This document shows, in pieces, positions 9,300 through 16,482 of a DNA stretch of 64,000 nucleotides. Under the pieces are notes generated by a model that had not been told where the DNA came from, made no database searches, and saw nothing but the letters and a program-made list of their open reading frames with translations. The translations under genes were made by a program, and so were the position numbers. Location: NCBI RefSeq assembly GCF_000744835.1, contig NZ_JQMS01000001.1, positions 3,596,001 through 3,660,000 on the forward strand. The letters run 5' to 3'. This DNA is from Flavobacterium sp. 83. GTDB taxonomy: Bacteria > Bacteroidota > Bacteroidia > Flavobacteriales > Flavobacteriaceae. How positions within the stretch are numbered: position 1 is the stretch's first letter; each line of letters opens with the position of its first letter.

Positions 9300-11015
9300 A
9301 TGAAAAACAAAACCAATCAAATAACCTTAACTTATATACTTATTTCCATATTTATGGCAATAATTTGCCATAAATTATTACAAAAATACGCTTACTCTAC
9401 TAACTATCAGTATTATAATTTCATAAAAGAAATAGTATTCATTTCTTTTACTGGTATAATTTATAAATATATTTTATCAAAAAATGACAATAGAAATATT
9501 GCTATTTTTGAAAAATTAAAGAATACAAATGACGAAATTAAAGAATCGAATGAAAAATATGACATTGTAGCAAAAGCTACAAGTGACACTATTTGGGATT
9601 GGAAAATACAAGAAGATAATTTATCTTGGAATAAAGGCATTGAAAGTGTTTTTGGCTACAAAGAACATCAAGTAGGAGACAACTCAACATGGTGGTTTGA
9701 TAAAATTCATCCCGAAGACAGTATTAAAATGTCTATCAAACTATACTCCTTTATTGAGCAAAAAACTGAAAAATGGCAAGATCAATACCGATTTAAATGT
9801 GCTGACAACTCATATAAATATGTACTTGACAGAGGTTTTCTTCTTAAAGACGAAGAAGGAAAAGCCATAAGAATGATTGGAGCGATACAAGACATTACAA
9901 AACAAAAAGAAGAAGAACAAAGACTTAAATTATTAGAAACTGTATTTACCCAATCCAAAGATTCGATAATTATTACCGAATCTAATTCTAAAGAGAATGC
10001 AATCCCTAAAATAATTTATGTTAACCCAGCTTTCTCTATAATGTCTGGATACAAATCTGATGAGATTATTGGAAAAACTCCAAGTATCTTTAAAGGCCCA
10101 AATTCAGACAAACAAGAATATAAAAAGCTCTATGCCGCTTTAAAAAATAAAGAGGAATGCTTAATTGAAACTATAAGTTATAAAAAAAACAAAGAAGAAT
10201 ATTGGGTTCGCTTTTCAATGATTCCTATTTACAATTCCGAAAACCAACTATCACATTGGATTTCGATACAAAGAGATGTCTCAACAGAAAAAAAACAAGA
10301 AAAAGAAAAAGAGCAACTTATTCGAGAATTAACACAAAACAACAAAGATTTAAAACAATTTTCATATATCACTTCTCATAATCTTAGAGCTCCTTTATCT
10401 AACTTAACCGGGCTACTAAACTTAATTGAAGATATACCCATTGAAAACCAAGAACTAAAAGAGATTCTAAGCGGTTTTAATAAATCAACACATTTATTAA
10501 ACGACACTATTAACGACTTAGTAAAAGTAATCATCATCAAAGACAACCCTTCTATTCAAAAAGAAGACGTATTGCTAAAAGAAATTTTCGAAAATGTCTT
10601 TAACCAATTAAATTTTCAAATTGAATTGTACAAACCTATAATTAAACTTAACTTCGAAAAAGTTTCTGTATTAAATACAAACAAAGCATATATAGAAAGC
10701 ATCATGTTAAATCTACTAACAAACGCTATAAAATATAAATCCGAAAATAGAAAATTAAAAATCACAATTAATGCTAACGAAGTTGACGACACCGTCTACC
10801 TCACATTCGAAGACAATGGAATAGGAATTGATTTAGAAAGAAATCGAGATAAAGTTTTTGGCCTATACCAACGATTCCATAATTATCCTGACAGCAAAGG
10901 ACTAGGACTATATCTGGTTAAATCTCAGGTTGAAACTATGGGAGGAACTATTAGTATTGAAAGCGAAGTAAACAAAGGAACTATATTCACATTAACATTC
11001 AAAAACAAACAATAA
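9300..11015 (+). CDS. Membrane-bound PAS-PAS sensor histidine kinase
   Basis: This 571-residue kinase has two N-terminal membrane segments (about residues 8-27 and 40-60) and a short linker. Two PAS/PAC modules follow (about 85-200, with a PAC ending MIGAIQDIT, and about 205-330, ending SIQRDVS). A HisKA-like helix carries the phospho-acceptor His360 in TSHNLRAPLSN. The C-terminal HATPase has an N-box (LLTNAIKYK), G1 (FEDNGIGID) and G2 (KGLGLYLVKS). The short periplasmic loop implies that sensing is through the cytoplasmic PAS domains. The stop overlaps the next ATG (TAATG), coupling it to the response regulator gene. The signal is unknown. Confidence 0.92.
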   Translation: MKNKTNQITLTYILISIFMAIICHKLLQKYAYSTNYQYYNFIKEIVFISFTGIIYKYILSKNDNRNIAIFEKLKNTNDEIKESNEKYDIVAKATSDTIWDWKIQEDNLSWNKGIESVFGYKEHQVGDNSTWWFDKIHPEDSIKMSIKLYSFIEQKTEKWQDQYRFKCADNSYKYVLDRGFLLKDEEGKAIRMIGAIQDITKQKEEEQRLKLLETVFTQSKDSIIITESNSKENAIPKIIYVNPAFSIMSGYKSDEIIGKTPSIFKGPNSDKQEYKKLYAALKNKEECLIETISYKKNKEEYWVRFSMIPIYNSENQLSHWISIQRDVSTEKKQEKEKEQLIRELTQNNKDLKQFSYITSHNLRAPLSNLTGLLNLIEDIPIENQELKEILSGFNKSTHLLNDTINDLVKVIIIKDNPSIQKEDVLLKEIFENVFNQLNFQIELYKPIIKLNFEKVSVLNTNKAYIESIMLNLLTNAIKYKSENRKLKITINANEVDDTVYLTFEDNGIGIDLERNRDKVFGLYQRFHNYPDSKGLGLYLVKSQVETMGGTISIESEVNKGTIFTLTFKNKQ

Positions 11016-11422
11016 TGTTGGACCTAATTCTATGCGTTGATGACGACCCTATAACACTTATGTTGTGCAAAAAAGTAATTATAAAAGCAACCTTTTCTAA
11101 TGAAATAATCACCGCTCAAAATGGAGAAGAAGCCCTTCTCTTCTTTAATAAAATAAAATACACCAAGACCGAAAGCAGATTAAAAAAACATCCTGAATTA
11201 ATATTTTTAGATCTAAATATGCCCGTTATGGGAGGATGGGAATTTTTAGACATTTTCAATACCGTCGATTACTCAGAGTTCAACGCTATAAAAGTTGTCG
11301 TTCTTTCTTCCACAATAGACCCTAAAGACTTAGAAAAAGCAAAAACATATCCTATGGTTATTGATTTTTTATCAAAACCGATAACCACATCAATGCTTGA
11401 GTACTTAAAAAACAAAGTGTAA
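11015..11422 (+). CDS. Single-domain response regulator
   Basis: This 135-residue CheY-like receiver has the acidic pair in CVDDDP, the phospho-acceptor Asp66 in FLDLNMPVMGG, the conserved Ser/Thr in VVLSSTID and the Lys in LSKPI. It has no DNA-binding or enzymatic output domain. It overlaps the kinase stop by one base, so the two are translationally coupled partners. Output must be by protein-protein contact or phosphotransfer, as in many Flavobacterium PAS kinase/receiver pairs. Confidence 0.92.
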   Translation: MLDLILCVDDDPITLMLCKKVIIKATFSNEIITAQNGEEALLFFNKIKYTKTESRLKKHPELIFLDLNMPVMGGWEFLDIFNTVDYSEFNAIKVVVLSSTIDPKDLEKAKTYPMVIDFLSKPITTSMLEYLKNKV

Positions 11423-11586
11423 AACACCGTCTTATCCTAAAAAAAATGACACAAATTAAACTTTAAAGCTACATTAATTACCACCTTAGAAACAAAAAAA
11501 TTTAATAAAGATAGATTTCTTCTTATTTAGATTACGCAATTTTTTTGTCTAATCCCAGACTTTTAAGATTAATACGACATACACAT

Positions 11587-11601
11587 AAAAAAAGCTCTCA
11601 A
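11587..11601. terminator. Left half of a terminator hairpin split by the IS element
   Basis: AAAAAAAGCTCTCAA here is the exact reverse complement of TTGAGAGCTTTTTTT at 13038-13052. With the IS and one AAA copy removed, the two arms close a perfect 15-bp stem with a TAAA loop. It once lay between the response regulator gene and the convergent rpsT gene. Confidence 0.8.
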
Positions 11602-11602
11602 T

Positions 11603-11605
11603 AAA
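11603..11605. repeat. IS target-site duplication, left copy (AAA)
   Basis: AAA here is matched by AAA at 13035-13037. Three bases is a usual duplication length for IS150-like IS3 elements. In an AT-rich site the evidence is modest by itself, but the rejoined hairpin fixes the boundaries. Confidence 0.65.
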
Positions 11606-11632
11606 TGGACATGCCCCAAAAAGTTAGACACT
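11606..11632 (+). repeat. Left terminal inverted repeat of the IS
   Basis: It begins TGGAC and shares the core CCCAAAA ... TTAGACA with the right end read inward. Confidence 0.75.
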
Positions 11633-11648
11633 ATTTGGGGCATTTTTT
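11611..11648 (+). terminator. Hairpin plus U-run just before IS orfA
   Basis: ATGCCCCAAA (11611-11620) and TTTGGGGCAT (11634-11643) form a perfect 10-bp stem followed by five T residues, ending one base before the orfA ATG. It overlaps the left inverted repeat. It looks like a barrier to transcription or translation entering the transposase from outside, a known IS strategy; that role is inferred. Confidence 0.65.
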
Positions 11649-12167
11649 ATGGAAAGAAAAGTTAAGTATGGTTACACATTTAAACTTGAATGTGTACAGG
11701 AGGTTTTAAACGAACATCAGTCTTGTTGTTCCGTTTCAAAGCAAAAGGGATTTTCGAAATCGCAACTACAAAAATGGGTTAGATTGTACAATAACTATGG
11801 AGGCAAAGGATTATTGCCATCTAAAAACAGGATCTATTCCATTGATTTTAAAATGAAAGTTTTAAAATCGTTATCAGAAGAACATCTATCTTTAAGTAAA
11901 GCATGTTTGTTGTTTAATATTCCATCAGAATCTACTATTGTAAAATGGAAGAAAGATTTTGCTAATTTTGGTATTGAAGGATTAAAACCAAAACTTAAAG
12001 GCAGACCAATATCTATGAGTGATTATAAGCGTAAAAAACGTAAATCAGACAAACCTTTAACAAGAGAGGAAGAACTCTTAAAAGAGAACGAAAGACTTCG
12101 TTGTGAGAATGAATTGCTAAAAAAGTTACAAGCCTTAATTCAAGCCAGGAGAAATCCCAAGCCATAA
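11649..12167 (+). CDS. IS3-family transposase OrfA
   Basis: This 172-residue DNA-binding subunit has two helix-turn-helix segments (VSKQKGFSKSQLQKWVRLYNN and the related LSKACLLFNIPSESTIVKWKKD, each near a repeated xKWxxxFxNFGxxGL unit). A C-terminal leucine-rich coiled coil (about 135-165) is typical of the IS150 subgroup. The gene ends in TAATG, overlapping orfB. A slippery A AAA AAG at 12119-12125 lies exactly in register, so ribosomes can shift -1 into orfB. OrfA alone usually acts as a regulator and the OrfAB fusion is the transposase. Confidence 0.93.
   Translation: MERKVKYGYTFKLECVQEVLNEHQSCCSVSKQKGFSKSQLQKWVRLYNNYGGKGLLPSKNRIYSIDFKMKVLKSLSEEHLSLSKACLLFNIPSESTIVKWKKDFANFGIEGLKPKLKGRPISMSDYKRKKRKSDKPLTREEELLKENERLRCENELLKKLQALIQARRNPKP
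12119..12125 (+). other. Programmed -1 frameshift site (A AAA AAG)
   Basis: The heptamer is positioned with zero-frame codons AAA AAG. After a -1 slip the next codon begins at 12125, and the frame is open through the orfB ATG at 12167. This is the IS3-family signal for making the OrfAB fusion transposase. Confidence 0.8.
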
Positions 12168-13000
12168 TGGAGTTAAGGCATAAATTTGATTTAGAATTAC
12201 TTCTAGATTTAACAAAAATGGCACGTAGTAGTTTTTATTATCATCAAAAGCAGAATAAATTACCTGATAAATACAAAGAAATCAAAGAGTTAATTAAAGC
12301 CATTTATCAAAGCCATAAAGGGCGCTATGGTTACAGAAGAATAACCGATGAACTCCAAAATAGAGCAATGATTATCAATCATAAAACAGTTTTTAGATTA
12401 ATGAAATTACTGGGATTAAAAAGTCTTATTAGATTAAAGAAATATAAATCATATAAAGGCGAACAAGGTAAAATTGCACCAAATGTTCTAAAAAGAAATT
12501 TCAAAGCAGTTGCACCAAATCAAAAATGGGCAACCGATATAACCGAGTTTAATGTCTCGGGTCAAAAATTGTATCTATCGCCTATTATTGATTTATTTAA
12601 TCAAGAAATAATCAGTTACGAACTAACAGAACGCCCAGTGTTTAATCAAGTAGTTATAATGCTCAAAAAAGCATTTAAAAAAATACCTAATAACACTAAT
12701 CTAACACTGCATTCAGATCAAGGCTGGCAATATCAAATGAAACAATATCAGTATTTGCTGAAAGAAAAAGGAATTGTACAAAGTATGTCAAGAAAAGGAA
12801 ATTGTTTAGACAATGCTATAATTGAAAACTTCTTTGGAATATTAAAATCTGAACTGTTTTATCTTAAAAAATACACATCATTAGACCAATTAAAAAAGGA
12901 AATAAATGAATATATAAAATATTACAATAAAGATAGAATCAAGTCGAATTTAAACAAAATGAGCCCGATACAATATCGAGCTCATTATTATCAAAATTAA
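12167..13000 (+). CDS. IS3-family transposase OrfB (DDE integrase)
   Basis: This 277-residue catalytic subunit has an HTH_21 segment (YGYRRITDELQNR) and an rve-type integrase core. The triad is Asp124 in WATDITEF, Asp184 in LHSDQGWQY and Glu220 in NAIIENFFG, a 35-residue D-to-E spacing as expected for IS3. No stop or frameshift interrupts it, so the enzyme looks active. It is expressed either from its own ATG, by TAATG coupling to orfA, or as the frameshifted OrfAB fusion. Confidence 0.95.
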   Translation: MELRHKFDLELLLDLTKMARSSFYYHQKQNKLPDKYKEIKELIKAIYQSHKGRYGYRRITDELQNRAMIINHKTVFRLMKLLGLKSLIRLKKYKSYKGEQGKIAPNVLKRNFKAVAPNQKWATDITEFNVSGQKLYLSPIIDLFNQEIISYELTERPVFNQVVIMLKKAFKKIPNNTNLTLHSDQGWQYQMKQYQYLLKEKGIVQSMSRKGNCLDNAIIENFFGILKSELFYLKKYTSLDQLKKEINEYIKYYNKDRIKSNLNKMSPIQYRAHYYQN

Positions 13001-13008
13001 TTATAAAT

Positions 13009-13034
13009 TTGTCTAAACTTTTGGGTGCAGTCTA
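13009..13034 (+). repeat. Right terminal inverted repeat of the IS
   Basis: Read inward it is TAGACTGCACCCAAAAGT and onward, matching the left end with several mismatches. The terminal dinucleotide is TA instead of the usual CA. Confidence 0.7.
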
Positions 13035-13037
13035 AAA

Positions 13038-13052
13038 TTGAGAGCTTTTTTT
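13038..13052. terminator. Right half of the split terminator, next to rpsT
   Basis: TTGAGAGCTTTTTTT is the exact complement of 11587-11601. In the present arrangement it cannot pair locally, so rpsT has lost its nearest hairpin terminator. Confidence 0.75.
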
Positions 13053-13076
13053 ATATTTATTCAAAAATTGTATTAA

Positions 13077-13328
13077 TTACAATTTAGCCACATGTTTCGT
13101 TAATTTAGACTTTAAATTAGAAGCTTTATTATCATGGATGATATTTTTCTTAGCTAATTTATCAATCATAGAAATTACACTTGATAATTTAGAAGTAGCA
13201 TCTGTTTTATCAGTAGCTATTCTTAATGCTTTAATTGCATTACGAGTAGTTTTATGTTGGTATCTATTTAATACTCTTCTCTTTTCGTTACTTCTAATTC
13301 TTTTTAGAGCTGATTTATGATTTGCCAT
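13077..13328 (-). CDS. rpsT: 30S ribosomal protein S20
   Basis: This 83-residue, Lys/Arg-rich protein binds 16S rRNA early in 30S assembly. The start MANHKSALKRIRSNEKRR and the segment RNAIKALR are hallmark S20 sequence, and the length is normal. It is a single gene on the minus strand, upstream of which lie the three tRNA-Glu genes in the same direction. Its 3' side now faces the IS insertion that split its terminator. Confidence 0.97.
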   Translation of the reverse strand: MANHKSALKRIRSNEKRRVLNRYQHKTTRNAIKALRIATDKTDATSKLSSVISMIDKLAKKNIIHDNKASNLKSKLTKHVAKL

Positions 13329-13486
13329 TTTACTTTATTTTTTTTTAATTGTAATAATTGTTATAAACTATTAGTTAAAAAAGAAAAACCTCCCACAATT
13401 GTTAATCAATCACTTTGGTTTTAACTAATAAAACAACGATTGGAGACACCAACCTCTGTTTTACAAAACTTATTTACAACTAATTG

Positions 13487-13558
13487 TAGTCCGTAAGGGA
13501 ATCGAACCCCTGTTACCAAGACGAAATCTTGGCGTCCTAACCCCTAGACGAACGGACC
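13487..13558 (-). tRNA. tRNA-Glu (anticodon TTC), first sequence type
   Basis: The minus strand folds into a 72-nt cloverleaf: acceptor GGTCCGT/ACGGACT, D-arm GTCTAGGGGTTAGGAC, anticodon loop ATTTCGT with TTC, T-loop TTCGATT. CCA is not encoded. It differs in the anticodon stem, acceptor and T-stem from the next two copies. Confidence 0.93.
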
Positions 13559-13596
13559 TTATCCTCCTAAGTTTTTATCAATATAAATTGAAATTG

Positions 13597-13668
13597 TAGC
13601 CCGTAGCGGAATCGAACCGCTCTTACATGGATGAAAACCATGCGTCCTAACCGATAGACGAACGGGCC
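13597..13668 (-). tRNA. tRNA-Glu (anticodon TTC), second sequence type, copy 1
   Basis: The minus strand has acceptor GGCCCGT/ACGGGCT, anticodon loop TTTTCAT with TTC and T-loop TTCGATT, 72 nt. It is identical to the copy at 13715-13786. Confidence 0.93.
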
Positions 13669-13714
13669 ATTTTTTCCCTCTAAGTTTAGGATAACTTTAA
13701 TCTGCAAAAAATAG

Positions 13715-13786
13715 TAGCCCGTAGCGGAATCGAACCGCTCTTACATGGATGAAAACCATGCGTCCTAACCGATAGACGAACGGGCC
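13715..13786 (-). tRNA. tRNA-Glu (anticodon TTC), second sequence type, copy 2
   Basis: It is identical to 13597-13668 and is the promoter-proximal gene of the three-tRNA unit, 46 nt upstream of the second. Confidence 0.93.
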
Positions 13787-13805
13787 TGCTTCTCTAATGC
13801 GGATG

Positions 13806-13836
13806 CAAAAATACAACTATTTTTGAAACGTACAAT
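13806..13836 (-). promoter_or_regulatory. Promoter of the tRNA-Glu cluster
   Basis: On the minus strand ATTG (13836-13833), 19 bases, then TATTTTTG (13813-13806) fit the Bacteroidota -33/-7 pattern. The -7 ends 19 bases before the first tRNA. Confidence 0.6.
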
Positions 13837-13863
13837 AGCAGATGCAAAAAAATATTTTTTTTT

Positions 13864-15342
13864 TTAATATGCCTTCGCAAACAACACTCTTCCTTTGGAC
13901 GCACTACCAGTAAAAACACAGCTTCCCGCCTCTTCTACTCTGTCTAACGGAATGCATCTGATCGTAGCTTTTGTTAAATCTTTTATCTTCTCTTCGGTAG
14001 CTGCAGTGCCATCCCAATGCGCTGATACAAAGCCCCCTTTAACATCTAAAACTTGTTTAAATTCATCAAAACTATTTACTTCAGTAATATGTGTGTTGCG
14101 ATAATTTAATGCCTTATTAAATAAATCAATTTGAATTTGAGCTAACAAATCATTGATATGAGTTACAATACCGTCTTTAGAAACAGTTTCTTTCGACAAC
14201 GTATCTCTTCTTGCTACCTCAAATGTTCCATTTTCTAAATCCTTAGGCCCTACAGCAATTCTAACAGGAACTCCTTTTAATTCCCATTCAGCAAATTTAA
14301 AGCCTGGTTTTTGAGTTGTTCTATTGTCATATTTTACAGATATATTCAATTTCTTAAATGCCTTTACCAAAACATCTACTTCAGCAGTTATAGCTTCTAG
14401 TTGCTCGTCTGATTTATAAATAGGAACAATAACCACTTGAATTGGTGCCAAATTAGGAGGCAATACCAATCCTTGATCATCAGAATGTGTCATCACTAAG
14501 GCTCCCATCAATCGAGTAGAAACCCCCCATGATGTTCCCCAAACATACTCTTGTTTCCCTTCTGCATTAGCGAATTTAACATCAAATGCTTTAGCAAAAT
14601 TCTGCCCTAAAAAGTGAGATGTTCCTGCTTGCAATGCTTTCCCATCTTGCATCAAAGCCTCTATACAATACGTTTCTTCTGCTCCTGCAAATCTTTCAGT
14701 TTCCGTTTTTACGCCTTTTACCACTGGAATTGCCATAAAATTCTCTGCAAAATCAGCATATACATGCATCATTTTTTCCGATTCTTCGACAGCTTCTGCT
14801 TTTGTAGCGTGAGCCGTATGCCCTTCTTGCCATAAAAATTCAGCAGTACGTAAAAATAATCTCGTTCTCATTTCCCATCGTACGACATTCGCCCATTGAT
14901 TAATCAACAACGGCAAATCCCTGTAAGATTGAACCCATCCTTTATAAGTAGACCAAATAATAGCTTCACTTGTTGGACGAACAATTAGCTCTTCTTCCAA
15001 TTTTGCATTGGGATCCACCATGAGTTTACCCGGCTTATCTGGATCGTTTTTCAATCTATAATGAGTAACAATAGCACATTCTTTTGCAAATCCTTCCGCA
15101 TTTTTTTCTTCTGCTTCAAACATGCTTTTTGGAACAAATAAAGGAAAATAAGCATTTTGATGACCTGTTTCTTTAAACATACGATCCAACTCAGCTTGCA
15201 TTTTTTCCCATATTGCATAACCGTAAGGTTTAATAACCATACAGCCTCTAACCCCTGAATTTTCGGCTAAATCGGCTTTTACAACCAACTCGTTATACCA
15301 TTTTGAATAATCTTCCGATCTTGTAGTTAAGTTCTTACTCAT
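13864..15342 (-). CDS. proS: Prolyl-tRNA synthetase (short, eukaryote/archaeal-type)
   Basis: This 492-residue class II synthetase charges tRNA-Pro. Motif 2 region [15 protein letters not shown] ... [21 protein letters not shown] and motif 3 region [12 protein letters not shown] are clear, followed by the anticodon-binding domain (VVIVPIYKS onward). The C-terminal end [10 protein letters not shown] is typical of the archaeal-type enzyme, which lacks the bacterial INS editing insert between motifs 2 and 3; the length agrees. It lies divergent from the lipoprotein gene, with overlapping promoter elements. Confidence 0.97.
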   Translation of the reverse strand: MSKNLTTRSEDYSKWYNELVVKADLAENSGVRGCMVIKPYGYAIWEKMQAELDRMFKETGHQNAYFPLFVPKSMFEAEEKNAEGFAKECAIVTHYRLKNDPDKPGKLMVDPNAKLEEELIVRPTSEAIIWSTYKGWVQSYRDLPLLINQWANVVRWEMRTRLFLRTAEFLWQEGHTAHATKAEAVEESEKMMHVYADFAENFMAIPVVKGVKTETERFAGAEETYCIEALMQDGKALQAGTSHFLGQNFAKAFDVKFANAEGKQEYVWGTSWGVSTRLMGALVMTHSDDQGLVLPPNLAPIQVVIVPIYKSDEQLEAITAEVDVLVKAFKKLNISVKYDNRTTQKPGFKFAEWELKGVPVRIAVGPKDLENGTFEVARRDTLSKETVSKDGIVTHINDLLAQIQIDLFNKALNYRNTHITEVNSFDEFKQVLDVKGGFVSAHWDGTAATEEKIKDLTKATIRCIPLDRVEEAGSCVFTGSASKGRVLFAKAY

Positions 15343-15395
15343 ATTGAATAGTTTGGCACAAATTTTGTTTTAATAATTTTAACTAAATAGTTCCG

Positions 15396-15403
15396 CAAAA
15401 CTA
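15396..15403 (-). promoter_or_regulatory. Putative proS -7 element (TAGTTTTG on minus strand)
   Basis: The plus strand reads CAAAACTA; the minus-strand TAGTTTTG lies 53 bases before the proS ATG. A GTTG lies about 17 bases upstream of it. Confidence 0.45.
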
Positions 15404-15405
15404 AC

Positions 15406-15413
15406 TATTTTTG
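15406..15413 (+). promoter_or_regulatory. Putative -7 element (TATTTTTG) for the Gly/Tyr-rich lipoprotein
   Basis: It is an exact TAnnTTTG match 30 bases before the ATG at 15444, and only 2 bases from the divergent proS -7 element, so the two promoters should compete. Confidence 0.45.
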
Positions 15414-15443
15414 TATTGTCCAACAATAAAAAACCCCATAGAT

Positions 15444-16433
15444 ATGAAAACTAGTACTTTTTCCATTCAAAATCCATCAATTTATTATATTGTTGGATTT
15501 CTGAGTCTATTATTAAACTCTTGTGGCTCCTATCAAAACAGTTCTTATTATGACGGAGATGGAATTTATGGAAACAATAGTAACAGAGTGATCGAAAGAG
15601 AGAATCAAAATCCACAAAATAATTATTACAAGAATTATTTTGGCTCTTTACAGGACAACGACCAAACGACTGATGTTTTTACCGATATCGATAATTACAA
15701 CACATATAACGACAGTATTCCAAATAACAATCAAAGTTATGGTGGCTGGGGAAGTAATTCTAACCAAACAATTATAAATGTATCTCCTAATTACTGGGGA
15801 CTTTCTTTAGGATATGGGTACGGTTCACCTTATGGATATGGATATTCAAATTACGGTTATGGCTATCCAAATTATGGTTATGGTTATGGTTATCCTTATT
15901 ATAGTTATGGTTATTCTAGTTTAGGCTGGGGATTTCCTTATTATGGGTTTGGATTTGGATACTCAAATTACGGATATCCATATTATGGTGTTGGATATTC
16001 ACACGGATATTATAACAACAATAATTATTCTTACAACCCTGGCAGAAGAGGTTCTTCTTATTCTAACACAATAAACAGCAATAGAAGTTATAGCAATAGA
16101 ACTTCAGGTGATTATTCTCAAAATCAAACAAACCGAAGAAACAGTTACAGCGACTACAATAGAAACTCTTCGAACAACATAACAAGAACAAGTCCAACTT
16201 TTACAAGAAATCAGTTTCAAAACCAAAACAACTCTTCTAACAATCCAACAAGAAGAGCAAGCTCTAATACAAATAGCGCTCGCAGTGAAAGCTACACTCC
16301 TACCAGATCTTACTCTCCTAATTCATCAAGAAGCGAAAGTAATTCTTCGACATCAAGATCTTACAGCCCAAGCTCAAGCGGTGGAAGTTATGGTGGCGGT
16401 GGAAGATCATCCGGAGGTGGCGGAAGAAGATAA
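15444..16433 (+). CDS. Gly/Tyr/Asn/Ser-rich low-complexity lipoprotein
   Basis: This is a 329-residue protein when started at the ATG of MKTSTFSIQ; an upstream TTG at 15411 would add 11 residues but lies inside the promoter element. A hydrophobic N-terminus ends in a lipobox LLNSC, so it is probably an outer-membrane lipoprotein. The middle (about 120-200) is a run of GYGYPNYGYGYG-like repeats, and the tail is rich in Ser/Arg/Asn and ends in Gly-Ser-Arg clusters. I recognise no enzyme domain. Such composition suggests an extracellular or matrix-like structural role, which is a guess. It is 49 bases upstream of the FadL-like gene and likely cotranscribed. Confidence 0.8.
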   Translation: MKTSTFSIQNPSIYYIVGFLSLLLNSCGSYQNSSYYDGDGIYGNNSNRVIERENQNPQNNYYKNYFGSLQDNDQTTDVFTDIDNYNTYNDSIPNNNQSYGGWGSNSNQTIINVSPNYWGLSLGYGYGSPYGYGYSNYGYGYPNYGYGYGYPYYSYGYSSLGWGFPYYGFGFGYSNYGYPYYGVGYSHGYYNNNNYSYNPGRRGSSYSNTINSNRSYSNRTSGDYSQNQTNRRNSYSDYNRNSSNNITRTSPTFTRNQFQNQNNSSNNPTRRASSNTNSARSESYTPTRSYSPNSSRSESNSSTSRSYSPSSSGGSYGGGGRSSGGGGRR

Positions 16434-16482
16434 TCTTCTTATTTGATAATTGAATAAAAAAACAAACCTTACCTGAAATAAA

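Larger units (their letters stand above)
11606..13034 (+). mobile_element. Complete IS3-family (IS150-like) insertion sequence, ~1429 bp
   Basis: The element has imperfect terminal inverted repeats of about 26 bases (left begins TGGACATGCCCCAAAAAG, right reads inward TAGACTGCACCCAAAAGT). It carries two overlapping frames with OrfA helix-turn-helix and OrfB DDE integrase features, and a canonical A AAA AAG frameshift site. It is flanked by AAA duplications. All parts look intact, so it may be active. It sits between the response regulator and rpsT genes. Confidence 0.92.

Noticed and set aside
11649..13000. IS orfA/orfB as a frameshifted, broken transposase
   Set aside because: The two frames with TAATG overlap and an in-phase A AAA AAG site are the normal IS3 arrangement, and all DDE residues are intact.
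15411..15443. TTG start extending the Gly/Tyr-rich lipoprotein by 11 residues
   Set aside because: The extension overlaps the -7 element and disrupts the signal-peptide layout. The ATG at 15444 gives a clean lipoprotein signal.
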